Of a DNA stretch of 13,884 bases, positions 7,331-13,884 are shown piece by piece (the first letter of the stretch is position 1; the number at the start of each line of letters is the position of its first letter). The position numbers and the translations under genes were made by a program. This DNA comes from Actinomycetales bacterium UBA1416 (GTDB lineage Bacteria; Actinomycetota; Actinomycetes; Actinomycetales; Actinomycetaceae), in NCBI GenBank assembly GCA_002304945.1, contig DBPQ01000109.1, forward strand, positions 1-13,884, written 5' to 3'. Under the pieces are notes generated by a model. That model was not told the origin of the DNA and did not search any database. It was given only the letters and a program-made list of their open reading frames with translations.

Positions 7331-8809
7331 ATGGGCAAGGACCTGGCGAGCCGTTCGTTCACCCGTGAGGACAGGCAGCGGTACCGGGACAAGGTGCACC
7401 GGTGTCTCGACGTGCTCGCCGAGATGCTGCACCGCGAGCTGTTCGAGTTCGATCTCCCCCTCACCGGGATGGAGGTGGAGCTGAACCTCGTGGATGGCGA
7501 GGGCCAACCCGCGATGCGCAACGCAGAGGTGCTCGCCCGGATCGACAACCCCGCGTTCGTGCAGGAGCTCGGCCGCTTCAACCTCGAGATCAACATCCCG
7601 CCGCAGACCCTCATGGGGGACGGCGCCGCCCGGTACGAGCGGCAGGTGCGCGAACAGCTGAACACGGCGGAGGAGAAGGCCCAGGCCGAGGGCGACGGCA
7701 TGGTGATGATCGGGATCCTGCCCACCCTGCGGCCCGAGCACCTCACCCACGAGGCCATCAGCGCCAACCCGCGCTACGCCCTTCTGGACGAGCAGATGCT
7801 GCTCGCCCGCGGCGAGGACCTCCACATCGACATCCGGGGCGCCACCGAGGGGCTCGAGACCCACGCAGACTCGATCGCCCCGGAGGCGGCGTGCACCTCC
7901 GTGCAGTTCCACCTCCAGGTCAGCCCCGAGAACTTCGCGGCCTCGTGGAATGCCGCCCAGTGCCTGGCGGGCCCGCAGCTGGCCCTCGGCGCGAACTCGC
8001 CGTGGTTCCTCGGCCATGAGCTGTGGCGTGAGACGCGCATCGCCCTGTTCACGCAGGCCACCGACACCCGCCCGGTCGAGATGAAGGCGCAGGGGGTCCG
8101 CCCGCGGGTGTGGTTCGGCGAGCGGTGGATCACGTCCGTCTTCGACCTCTTCGAGGAGAACCTGCGCTACTTCCCCGCCCTGCTCCCGGTGGTGGAGGAC
8201 GAGGACCCGGCTGCGGAGCTGGCGGCCGGACGGACGCCGTCGCTGGCGGAGCTGCGGCTCCACAACGGCACGGTGTGGCGCTGGAACCGGCCGGTGTACG
8301 ACGTCGTCCGCGGCCGGCCGCACCTGCGCATCGAGAACCGCGTGCTGCCCTCGGGGCCGACCGTCGTGGATGTGCTGGCCAACGGCGCGTTCTACTTCGG
8401 GGCGCTCCGGGCACTCGCCCTGGAGGACCGCCCCGTGTGGTCGAGGATGTCGTTCGGGGCGGCGGAGGACAACTTCACCCACGCCGCCCAGCGCGGCATC
8501 GACGCCGCCACCTACTGGCCGGGCCTCGGCGAGGTCCCGGCCACCGAACTGGTGCTCCGCCGCCTCCTCCCCCTCGCCGACGAGGGCCTCAAGGACTGGG
8601 GCGTGGACGACGACATCCGTGCCCGCCTCCTCGGCGTGATCGAGGGCCGGTGCACCACCGGACAGAACGGGGCCAAGTGGCAGGTGGACGCCGTCCACAC
8701 GCTCGAGGCCCGCGGCATCGACCGGTGGGAGGCGCTGCGCCGCATGACGCTCGAGTACGTGGAACGCGCCCACTCGAACGAGCCCGTCCACACGTGGGAG
8801 CCCCTCTGA
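7331..8809 (+). CDS. GCS2-family glutamate-cysteine-ligase-like enzyme
   Basis: An ATP-dependent carboxylate-amine ligase-like protein of 492 residues, of the actinobacterial branch annotated as glutamate--cysteine ligase family. The first 100 residues hold the conserved substrate/metal region (PLTGMEVELNLVD at 43-55, GRFNLEINIPP at 81-91). Further blocks typical of this branch are SIAPEAACTSVQFHLQVSP, KAQGVRPRVWFGERWITS, FDLFEENLRYFPALLP and LRLHNGTVWRWNRPVYD. It is full length with no break. Most actinobacteria use mycothiol rather than glutathione, so the true amine substrate is uncertain and I give no gene symbol. The start is ATG 7331 (MGKDLASRSFTREDR), the usual N terminus of the family; no strong ribosome binding site is visible. 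It is divergent from the broken HNH gene across 132 nt, and 79 nt upstream of the thioredoxin-fusion gene on the same strand, so a shared transcript is possible but not shown. Confidence 0.88.
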   Translation: MGKDLASRSFTREDRQRYRDKVHRCLDVLAEMLHRELFEFDLPLTGMEVELNLVDGEGQPAMRNAEVLARIDNPAFVQELGRFNLEINIPPQTLMGDGAARYERQVREQLNTAEEKAQAEGDGMVMIGILPTLRPEHLTHEAISANPRYALLDEQMLLARGEDLHIDIRGATEGLETHADSIAPEAACTSVQFHLQVSPENFAASWNAAQCLAGPQLALGANSPWFLGHELWRETRIALFTQATDTRPVEMKAQGVRPRVWFGERWITSVFDLFEENLRYFPALLPVVEDEDPAAELAAGRTPSLAELRLHNGTVWRWNRPVYDVVRGRPHLRIENRVLPSGPTVVDVLANGAFYFGALRALALEDRPVWSRMSFGAAEDNFTHAAQRGIDAATYWPGLGEVPATELVLRRLLPLADEGLKDWGVDDDIRARLLGVIEGRCTTGQNGAKWQVDAVHTLEARGIDRWEALRRMTLEYVERAHSNEPVHTWEPL

Positions 8810-8810
8810 C

Positions 8811-8876
8811 CGTCCGGCGAAGGTCCCAATCGCGCTGATCGCGCCGGTGATAGCCTCCGGGCAGATCAGCCGGACG
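8811..8876 (+). promoter_or_regulatory. Nested dyads in the leader of the thioredoxin-fusion gene
   Basis: CGTCCGGC (8811-8818) is the exact reverse complement of GCCGGACG (8869-8876), and inside it GCTGATC (8834-8840) matches GATCAGC (8864-8870). The two stems nest, sharing bases 8869-8870, and end just before the GAGGGG ribosome binding site of the next gene. Between the inner arms is TAGCCT (8851-8856), which fits the loose actinobacterial -10 pattern TANNNT, without a clear -35. This may be an operator, an attenuating leader, or a terminator for the upstream gene (no T-run seen). The dyads are seen; the role is inferred. Confidence 0.4.
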
Positions 8877-8888
8877 AGGGGTGACGCG

Positions 8889-10313
8889 ATGGTGCGCAGA
8901 TGGGTCGTGGGGGTGCTGCTGGCAGTGCTCGGCGCCCTCCTGCTCGCCTCACCTTCCGCCGCGGCGCCCGACGACGGAGACGGCCCCACCATCTACTTCT
9001 TCTGGGGCGAGGGCTGCCCCCACTGCGCGGCCGCCAAGCCCTTCCTGGCCGGGCTGCAGGAGCAGTACCCGAGCCTCGTGGTGCAGGACTACGAGGTGTA
9101 CAACAACCTCGAGAACCGGGACCTCTTCCTCGCGATGGCCGACCAGTGGGGCTTCGAGGTGACCGGCGTGCCCACCTTCTTCCTGGGCGAGCAGCAGTGG
9201 GTGGGGTTCGCGGAGGAGCCCATCGGTCGCGAACTCGACCAGGCCGTCGCGGCCTGCGTGGCCTCGGGCTGTCCTGACGCCGGCGCTGGCGTCATCACGC
9301 CCGCCCAGCCCGAGCCGACGGCTGAGCCTTCGCCCACTGCTCCTCCAGCGGAGCCGGATGACGCCGTCGACGACGGCGTCATCACCCTGCCGATCTTCGG
9401 CGAGGTGGACGCCGGCCGGCAGTCCCTGGTGGTGACGACGGCGCTGATCGCGCTGGTCGACGGGTTCAACCCGTGCTCGCTGTGGGTGCTGTCCGTGCTT
9501 CTCGCGCTCACCCTGCGGACCGGGTCCCGCGGCCGGGTGCTCCTCATCGGCCTGACCTTCATCTTCGTGACCGCACTCGTGTACGCCCTGTTCATCGCGG
9601 GGATGTTCACCGTGCTGACCGTGGTGAGCATCGCCCCCTGGGTGCGGGTGCTGGTGGCGCTGGTCGCCCTGACCTTCGCGATCGTGAACATCAAGGACTA
9701 CTTCTGGTTCCGCGAGGGCATCTCCTTCACCATCTCGGATGAGAAGAAGCCGGGGATCTACTCCCGGATGCGGGGTCTCGCTCGGACGGATTCACTCCCG
9801 GCACTCCTGGGTGGCACCATCGTCCTGGCGGCGGGGGTCTCCGTGGTGGAGCTGGCCTGCACCGCAGGCTTCCCGGTGATGTGGACGAACATCCTCACCG
9901 ACCAGGGAGTGGGCTTCGGGGTGTTCCTCGCCCTCCTGCTGCTGTACATGCTCATCTACCAGCTCGACGAACTCGTCATCTTCGGGGCCGCCGTGGTGAC
10001 GCTGCGGGCCAGCAAGCTCGAGGAGAAGCACGGCCGCATCCTCAAGCTCGTGGGCGGCATGCTGCTCCTGACCCTGTCCGTGGTCATGGTGGTGGACCCG
10101 GCGATCATGAGCAGCGTCGGGAGCGCGCTGGCGGTCTTCGGGGCAGCCATCGGCGCCACCCTCCTCGTGCTGCTGCTGCACCGGGTGATCCTCCCCCGGT
10201 TCGGCATCCACATCGGATCCGAGGAAGCCCTCCCGCTGGCCTCGAAGAAGAGCCCGCCTCGAGTCGACTCCCGCGGCACGCCGATCTCGAAGATCAAGCC
10301 GCGCGGCCGCTGA
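8889..10313 (+). CDS. Secreted thioredoxin domain fused to CcdA/DsbD-like membrane domain
   Basis: Predicted thiol-disulfide exchange protein (474 residues) of the cell envelope. Residues 1-26 are a signal peptide or anchor (RR, a long Leu/Val/Ala stretch, SPSAAAP). Residues ~32-125 are a thioredoxin fold with CPHC at 43-46 and the cis-proline loop GVPT at 93-96; another Cys pair lies at 123/128. A Pro-rich linker follows (~138-157). Residues ~178-432 are membrane-spanning, with paired cysteines in FNPCSLWV (Cys196) and VELACTAGFP (Cys324), as in CcdA/DsbD proteins that carry electrons across the membrane. A basic tail ends the protein. The domain order (thioredoxin first, membrane domain second) differs from DsbD, where the thioredoxin domain is C-terminal. 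The start is ATG 8889 with GAGGGG seven bases upstream. The substrate is unknown; candidates are envelope disulfides or cytochrome c maturation. The alpha/beta hydrolase gene follows after 20 nt. Confidence 0.88.
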   Translation: MVRRWVVGVLLAVLGALLLASPSAAAPDDGDGPTIYFFWGEGCPHCAAAKPFLAGLQEQYPSLVVQDYEVYNNLENRDLFLAMADQWGFEVTGVPTFFLGEQQWVGFAEEPIGRELDQAVAACVASGCPDAGAGVITPAQPEPTAEPSPTAPPAEPDDAVDDGVITLPIFGEVDAGRQSLVVTTALIALVDGFNPCSLWVLSVLLALTLRTGSRGRVLLIGLTFIFVTALVYALFIAGMFTVLTVVSIAPWVRVLVALVALTFAIVNIKDYFWFREGISFTISDEKKPGIYSRMRGLARTDSLPALLGGTIVLAAGVSVVELACTAGFPVMWTNILTDQGVGFGVFLALLLLYMLIYQLDELVIFGAAVVTLRASKLEEKHGRILKLVGGMLLLTLSVVMVVDPAIMSSVGSALAVFGAAIGATLLVLLLHRVILPRFGIHIGSEEALPLASKKSPPRVDSRGTPISKIKPRGR

Positions 10314-10333
10314 GGCACTCAGGAGGACATTCG

Positions 10334-11254
10334 ATGGACAAAACCCTGCACTTCCGGTGCGGAACTCAGGAACTCGCCGGGACGTTGACCGTGCCGGACG
10401 GCCCCGGCCCGCATCCCGGCGCCCTGATCGTGCCCGGCTCCGGCCCGGTGGACCGCGACTCGAACCACGCGAAGCTCCCGATCGGGGTGACTCGCGAGCT
10501 CGCCGAGGCGCTGGCGGGCACGGGCTTCGCCACCCTGCGCTACGACAAGCGCGGCGTGGGCGAGAGCCCGGGCAACTGGCTCGCCGCCGGACTCGGGGAC
10601 AACATCGACGACGCCTCCGCCGCCCTGGCGGCCCTGCGCGCCCAACCGGAGGTGGACGCGGAGCGGGTGGTCGCCGTCGGGCACAGCGAGGGTGCACTCA
10701 TCGTGGCCGCCCTGGCGGCACGGCAGGAGGTCCCCGCGGGGGTGGCCCTCATCAGTGGGTCCGCCACGCCGGGCGCGGACCTGCTCCAGTGGCAGGCGCG
10801 CAAGGTCGGGCCCTCGCTGCCGGCACCCGTCCGGATCCTCCTCAGGATCATGGGCACCAACGTGCAGAAGCAGGTGGCGGAGAACCACCGGAAGATCCGC
10901 GCCACCACCACGGACATCGCCCGCATCGGCGGCCGGAGGATCAACGCCAAGTGGACGCGCGAGTTCCTGGCCCACGACCCGGCCACCGACCTCGCGCGGA
11001 TCACCGTGCCCGTGCTCGCCGTGACGGGCGAGAAGGACCTGCAGGTGGACCCCGCGGATCTCCCCCGCATCGCGCGGCTCGTGCGAGGGCCGGTGGAGAC
11101 CCACGAGGTGCCGGACGTCAGCCACATCCTGCGCACGCAGCCCGGCATCCCGACCCTGCGCTCCTACAAGAAGGACGCCACGCGTCCGGTGGACCCACGG
11201 GTCCTGGACCACGTGACGGGCTGGGCGCGCCGCGTCACCGCAGCGCAGGCCTGA
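10334..11254 (+). CDS. Alpha/beta hydrolase (serine esterase/peptidase-like)
   Basis: A 306-residue alpha/beta-hydrolase-fold enzyme. The nucleophile elbow is GHSEG at 116-120 (Ser118). The rest of the triad is likely Asp235 (TGEKDLQV) and His264 (DVSHILR). The oxyanion-hole strand is LIVPGSGPVDRD at 31-42, and RYDKRGVGES at 69-78 is typical of the family that includes YqiA/EstD-like and dienelactone-hydrolase-like enzymes. It has no signal peptide, so it should be cytoplasmic. The start is ATG 10334 with a perfect AGGAGG at 10321-10326. It lies 20 nt after the thioredoxin-fusion gene, suggesting co-transcription. Its TGA (11252-11254) is separated by one base from the stop of the converging ilvD. 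The substrate cannot be told from sequence; carboxylester or C-C hydrolysis are both possible. Confidence 0.88.
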   Translation: MDKTLHFRCGTQELAGTLTVPDGPGPHPGALIVPGSGPVDRDSNHAKLPIGVTRELAEALAGTGFATLRYDKRGVGESPGNWLAAGLGDNIDDASAALAALRAQPEVDAERVVAVGHSEGALIVAALAARQEVPAGVALISGSATPGADLLQWQARKVGPSLPAPVRILLRIMGTNVQKQVAENHRKIRATTTDIARIGGRRINAKWTREFLAHDPATDLARITVPVLAVTGEKDLQVDPADLPRIARLVRGPVETHEVPDVSHILRTQPGIPTLRSYKKDATRPVDPRVLDHVTGWARRVTAAQA

Positions 11255-11255
11255 G

Positions 11256-12929
11256 TCAGTCGATTTGCCGGGCGGCGCCCTTGTCCGCGGACTGGGCGAG
11301 CGAGGCGTAGACCCGCAGGGCCGCGGACACCTCGCGCTTCCGGTCCCTCGGACGCCAGCCCGCGGCATCGGCGCGGGCGCGGCGCTCGGCGAGCACGGCG
11401 TCGTCGACCTCGAGGGTCACCGACCGGTCCGGGATCGAGATGGAGATGACGTCCCCGTCCTGGACCAGCCCGATCGTCCCTCCGGACGCGGCCTCGGGCG
11501 AGACGTGGCCGATCGACAGCCCCGAGGACCCGCCGGAGAACCGGCCGTCCGTGATGAGCGCGCACTTGGGGCCGAGTCCCACACCCTTCAGGTAGGCGGT
11601 GGGGTACAGCATCTCCTGCATGCCGGGGCCGCCCCTGGGGCCCTCGTAGCGGACGACGACGACGTCCCCTGGCTCGATCCGCCCGCCCAGGATCGCCTCC
11701 ACGGCGTCCTCCTGGGACTCGCTGACCTTCGCGCGGCCACGGAATGTCCACTGCTCCTCGGGCACGCCGGCGGTCTTGACGATGCAGCCGTCGGGCGCGA
11801 GGTTGCCGGAAAGCACGGCGATGCCGCCGGTCTTGCTGTACGGCGCGTCGATCGGCCGGATGACGTCCGCATTTTGGACGGCATGCTCCTTTAGGTTTTC
11901 GCCCATCGGCTTTCCGGTGACGGTCGGCACCGAAAGGTCCAATAGATCGCGCTTTGAAAGCTCCGCCATCACCGCCATGACGCCGCCGGCCGCGTCAAAA
12001 TCCTCGACGTGGTGGTGCCCGGCCGGGGCCAGGTGGCAGAGGTTCGGCGTTTTCGCGCTGATTTCGTTGGCCAGCGAAAGGTCAAGCGACACGCCCGCCT
12101 CGTGCGCGATGGCGGGCAGGTGCAGCATGGAATTCGTCGAACAGCCGATCGCCATGTCCACCGTAAGGCCGTTTCGAAACGCGGCCTCGGTCAGGATGTC
12201 GCGCGGGCAGAGGTTTTGTTCAACCAGGGCCATGATTCGCTTGCCGGCCTCCTTGGCCAGCCGGATGCGCGTGGCGTACACGGCCGGGACCGTGCCGTTG
12301 CCGGGCAGGGCCATGCCGAGCGCTTCACTGAGGCAGTTCATCGAGTTGGCCGTGAACATGCCGGAGCACGACCCGCAGGTCGGGCAGGCCTCGTTTTCGA
12401 CGCACAAAAGGCCCTCGTCATCGAGCTTGCCGGCGCTGTACGCGCCCACGGCCTCAAAGACGGAGTTCAGGTCGCACCCCTTTGGCCCGGCGAGCATGGG
12501 CCCGCCGGAGCACACGATGGCGGGCAGGTTCAGCCGCGCCGCGGCCATCAGCATGCCGGGCACGACCTTGTCGCAGTTGGGGATAAGCACGAGGCCGTCA
12601 AACCCGTGCGCCTCGGCGAGCGTCTCCGCGCTGTCGGCGATCAGCTCGCGGGAAACCAGCGAGTAGTGCATGCCCCTGTGCCCCATCGCGATGCCGTCGC
12701 AGACCGCGATGGCGGGCACCTCGACGGGCGTGCCCCCGGCCATGCGAACGCCCTCCTTGACCGCCTTGGCGATGGTATCCAGGTGGATATGCCCGGGCAC
12801 AATCTCGCTTTGCGCGTTGACGACACCGATCAGCGGGCGCGAAAGCTCCTCATCCGTGTAGCCCATGGCCTTGAAAAGGCTTCTATGCGGCGCTTTGGCA
12901 AAGCCGCCCTTCACTTGGTCGCTCCTCAT
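11256..12929 (-). CDS. ilvD: Dihydroxy-acid dehydratase, apparently chimeric
   Basis: Reads as a full 557-residue dihydroxy-acid dehydratase, an Fe-S enzyme making 2-keto acids for valine, isoleucine and leucine. Cluster/active-site motifs are present: NCDKVVPGM at 118-126, CPTCGSCSGMFTANSMNC at 182-199, GHVSPEAASGG at 474-484 and GRFSGG at 462-467. Residues 1 to ~374 match the Firmicutes type (MRSDQVKGGFAKAPHRSL) and use CTT, TTT, GAA and AAA codons. Residues from ~390 on (WTFRGRAKVSESQEDAVEAI, then PGMQEMLYPTAYLK and YASLAQSADKGAAR) match the E. coli/actinobacterial type and use almost only G/C-ending codons. The switch falls about 11,762-11,808, in a highly conserved segment. The likely cause is a misjoin of two genomes; real recombination is possible. 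The start is ATG 12929, eight bases after GGAGG; an ATG at 12935 is too close to that site. It lies 19 nt downstream of ilvC. Confidence 0.85.
   Translation of the reverse strand: MRSDQVKGGFAKAPHRSLFKAMGYTDEELSRPLIGVVNAQSEIVPGHIHLDTIAKAVKEGVRMAGGTPVEVPAIAVCDGIAMGHRGMHYSLVSRELIADSAETLAEAHGFDGLVLIPNCDKVVPGMLMAAARLNLPAIVCSGGPMLAGPKGCDLNSVFEAVGAYSAGKLDDEGLLCVENEACPTCGSCSGMFTANSMNCLSEALGMALPGNGTVPAVYATRIRLAKEAGKRIMALVEQNLCPRDILTEAAFRNGLTVDMAIGCSTNSMLHLPAIAHEAGVSLDLSLANEISAKTPNLCHLAPAGHHHVEDFDAAGGVMAVMAELSKRDLLDLSVPTVTGKPMGENLKEHAVQNADVIRPIDAPYSKTGGIAVLSGNLAPDGCIVKTAGVPEEQWTFRGRAKVSESQEDAVEAILGGRIEPGDVVVVRYEGPRGGPGMQEMLYPTAYLKGVGLGPKCALITDGRFSGGSSGLSIGHVSPEAASGGTIGLVQDGDVISISIPDRSVTLEVDDAVLAERRARADAAGWRPRDRKREVSAALRVYASLAQSADKGAARQID
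11762..11808. other. Probable junction between two source genomes within ilvD
   Basis: To the left the ilvD sense strand uses GAG, CTG and GTC almost exclusively, as do the actinobacterial genes. To the right, AT-richer codons such as CTT, TTT, AAA and GAA become frequent, giving repeated GAAAG strings on the plus strand (for example 11809-11813, 11931, 11953, 12074, 12839). The ~45 bases between encode the conserved GNLAPDGCIVKTAGV segment, where two organisms could share identical k-mers. The exact breakpoint cannot be placed within this stretch by eye. Confidence 0.7.
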
Positions 12930-12948
12930 GCCCATCCCCTCCGCTTTG

Positions 12949-13884
12949 TCAGGATTGCTTTTTCCAACTCATCATCTCGCGCAGCTTCGCGCCGACCTGC
13001 TCCACCTCGGAATTCTGCTCGGCCCTGCGGCGCGCGTTGAAGCCCGGCCGGCCCGTCATGTTTTCCAGGATCCAATCGCGCGCGAACGTGCCGTCCTGGA
13101 TCTCGGAAAGCACCTTTTTCATTTCCTTGCGCGTCTCGTCGGTGACGATGCGCTTGCCGACCTTGTAATCGCCGTACTCGGCCGTGTCGGAGATCGAGTA
13201 GCGCATGAAGGAAAGGCCGCCCTGGTTCACCAGGTCAATGATCAGCTTCATCTCGTGCAGGCACTCAAAGTACGCGCTTTCGGGCTGGTAGCCGGCCTCG
13301 ACCAGGGTTTCAAACCCGGCCTTCATCAGTTCGCACACGCCGCCGCAGAGCACCGCCTGCTCACCGAACAGGTCGGTCTCGGTTTCTTCCTTAAAGGTGG
13401 TTTCCAAAATGCCCGCGCGCGCGCCGCCGATGCCGGCCGCATACGCCAGCGCGTATTCCATGGCCTTGCCCGTATGGTCCTGGTGGATCGCCACGAGGTC
13501 CGGCACGCCGCGCCCTTCGAGAAACTGGCTGCGCACGGTGTGGCCCGGGCCCTTGGGCGCGACCATCCACACGTCCACATCCGCGGGGGGAAGGATCTGG
13601 CCGAAGTGGATGTTGAAGCCGTGGCTGAACACGAGCGAGTTGCCGGGCTGAAGGTTCGGGGCGATGTGCTCCCTGTACAAGGCCGCCTGTTTTTCGTCGT
13701 TGACGAGGATCATCACGATGTCGGCCTTCTTCGCCGCTTCGGCGGACGTGTACACCTCAAAGCCTGCCGCCTCGGCGGCCTTCCAGGACTTTGACCCCTC
13801 GTACAGGCCGACGATCACGCGATAGCCCGAGTCCTTGAGGTTCAGCGCGTGCGCGTGGCCCTGGCTGCCGTAGCCGATGACGGC
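12949..13884 (-). CDS. ilvC: Ketol-acid reductoisomerase, 5' end outside the window
   Basis: Second enzyme of branched-chain amino-acid synthesis; it rearranges and reduces acetolactate or acetohydroxybutyrate using NAD(P)H and magnesium. The visible 311 residues run from the Rossmann motif AVIGYGSQGHAHALN to the stop TGA (12951-12949); about 20 N-terminal residues are missing. Class I (short, ~330 residues) features are clear: APKGPGHTVRSQFLEG with the catalytic histidine region, ETDLFGEQAVLCGG with metal-binding Asp and Glu, ECLHEMKLIIDLV with two further Glu, and SISDTAEYGDY. The cofactor loop reads VGLYEGSKSW, with no Arg after the Leu but keeping the two serines, so phosphate-binding preference (NADPH over NADH) is likely but not certain. 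Codon use and wording fit a Clostridia-like source. It precedes ilvD by 19 nt, an ilvC-ilvD pairing. Confidence 0.95.
   Translation of the reverse strand, partial: AVIGYGSQGHAHALNLKDSGYRVIVGLYEGSKSWKAAEAAGFEVYTSAEAAKKADIVMILVNDEKQAALYREHIAPNLQPGNSLVFSHGFNIHFGQILPPADVDVWMVAPKGPGHTVRSQFLEGRGVPDLVAIHQDHTGKAMEYALAYAAGIGGARAGILETTFKEETETDLFGEQAVLCGGVCELMKAGFETLVEAGYQPESAYFECLHEMKLIIDLVNQGGLSFMRYSISDTAEYGDYKVGKRIVTDETRKEMKKVLSEIQDGTFARDWILENMTGRPGFNARRRAEQNSEVEQVGAKLREMMSWKKQS

Noticed and set aside
7301..8992. Long antisense frame of over 560 codons on the minus strand
   Set aside because: Complement shadow of the clearly homologous GCS2 gene; low-complexity content and no recognisable domain.
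13816..13818. GTG as a possible ilvC start
   Set aside because: The frame continues upstream into the conserved Rossmann motif GYGSQGHA, so the true start lies outside the window.
1..13884. Search for CRISPR repeats, tRNA or rRNA genes, insertion sequence ends and attachment sites
   Set aside because: No regularly spaced repeats, cloverleaf-like sequence, transposase or flanking target duplication was seen by eye; a tRNA or covariance-model scan would settle it.

Overview
The window reads as two genomes joined. Positions 1 to about 11,770 are very GC-rich, with codon choice strongly biased to G/C at third positions and several GTG starts. The gene families (a DUF222/HNH protein, an actinobacterial GCS2-type ligase, a thioredoxin-CcdA-like fusion) point to a high-GC actinobacterium; the genus cannot be told. 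From about 11,810 to the right edge, codon use changes (more CTT, TTT, GAA and AAA) and the proteins (ketol-acid reductoisomerase and the N-terminal two thirds of dihydroxy-acid dehydratase) look like those of a high-GC Clostridia/Firmicutes organism. The change falls inside ilvD, so the contig is probably a metagenomic chimera made at a conserved stretch. An intragenic recombinant is the less likely alternative.

Left part (1-5,746, minus strand): a tightly packed defence operon, read right to left as hsdR (type I restriction/translocase subunit), hsdS (specificity subunit, 4-nt overlap), mrr (type IV-like endonuclease, no gap) and a MerR-like HTH/DUF433 protein of the antitoxin type that ends at the left edge. 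No methyltransferase subunit hsdM lies in the window, although HsdR and HsdS need it. The hsdS gene is a composition mosaic and carries a seven-residue tandem duplication in its central spacer.

Middle (5,747-8,888): a 108-nt gap with interleaved inverted repeats, then a DUF222/HNH endonuclease gene on the minus strand broken by one in-frame TAA. A divergent plus-strand gene encodes a GCS2-family glutamate-cysteine-ligase-like enzyme.

Right middle (8,889-11,254, plus strand): a secreted thioredoxin domain fused to a CcdA/DsbD-like membrane domain, then an alpha/beta hydrolase 20 nt downstream, probably co-transcribed. The hydrolase converges on ilvD with one base between the stop codons.

Right end (11,256-13,884, minus strand): ilvC (5' end cut by the window edge) followed after 19 nt by ilvD, both for branched-chain amino-acid synthesis.

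No tRNA, rRNA, CRISPR array or insertion sequence was seen. No gene-free stretch exceeds about 135 nt. I found no convincing wholly new system. The most useful observations are the chimeric ilvD, the hsdM-less restriction operon, the broken HNH gene, and several dyads at gene starts.
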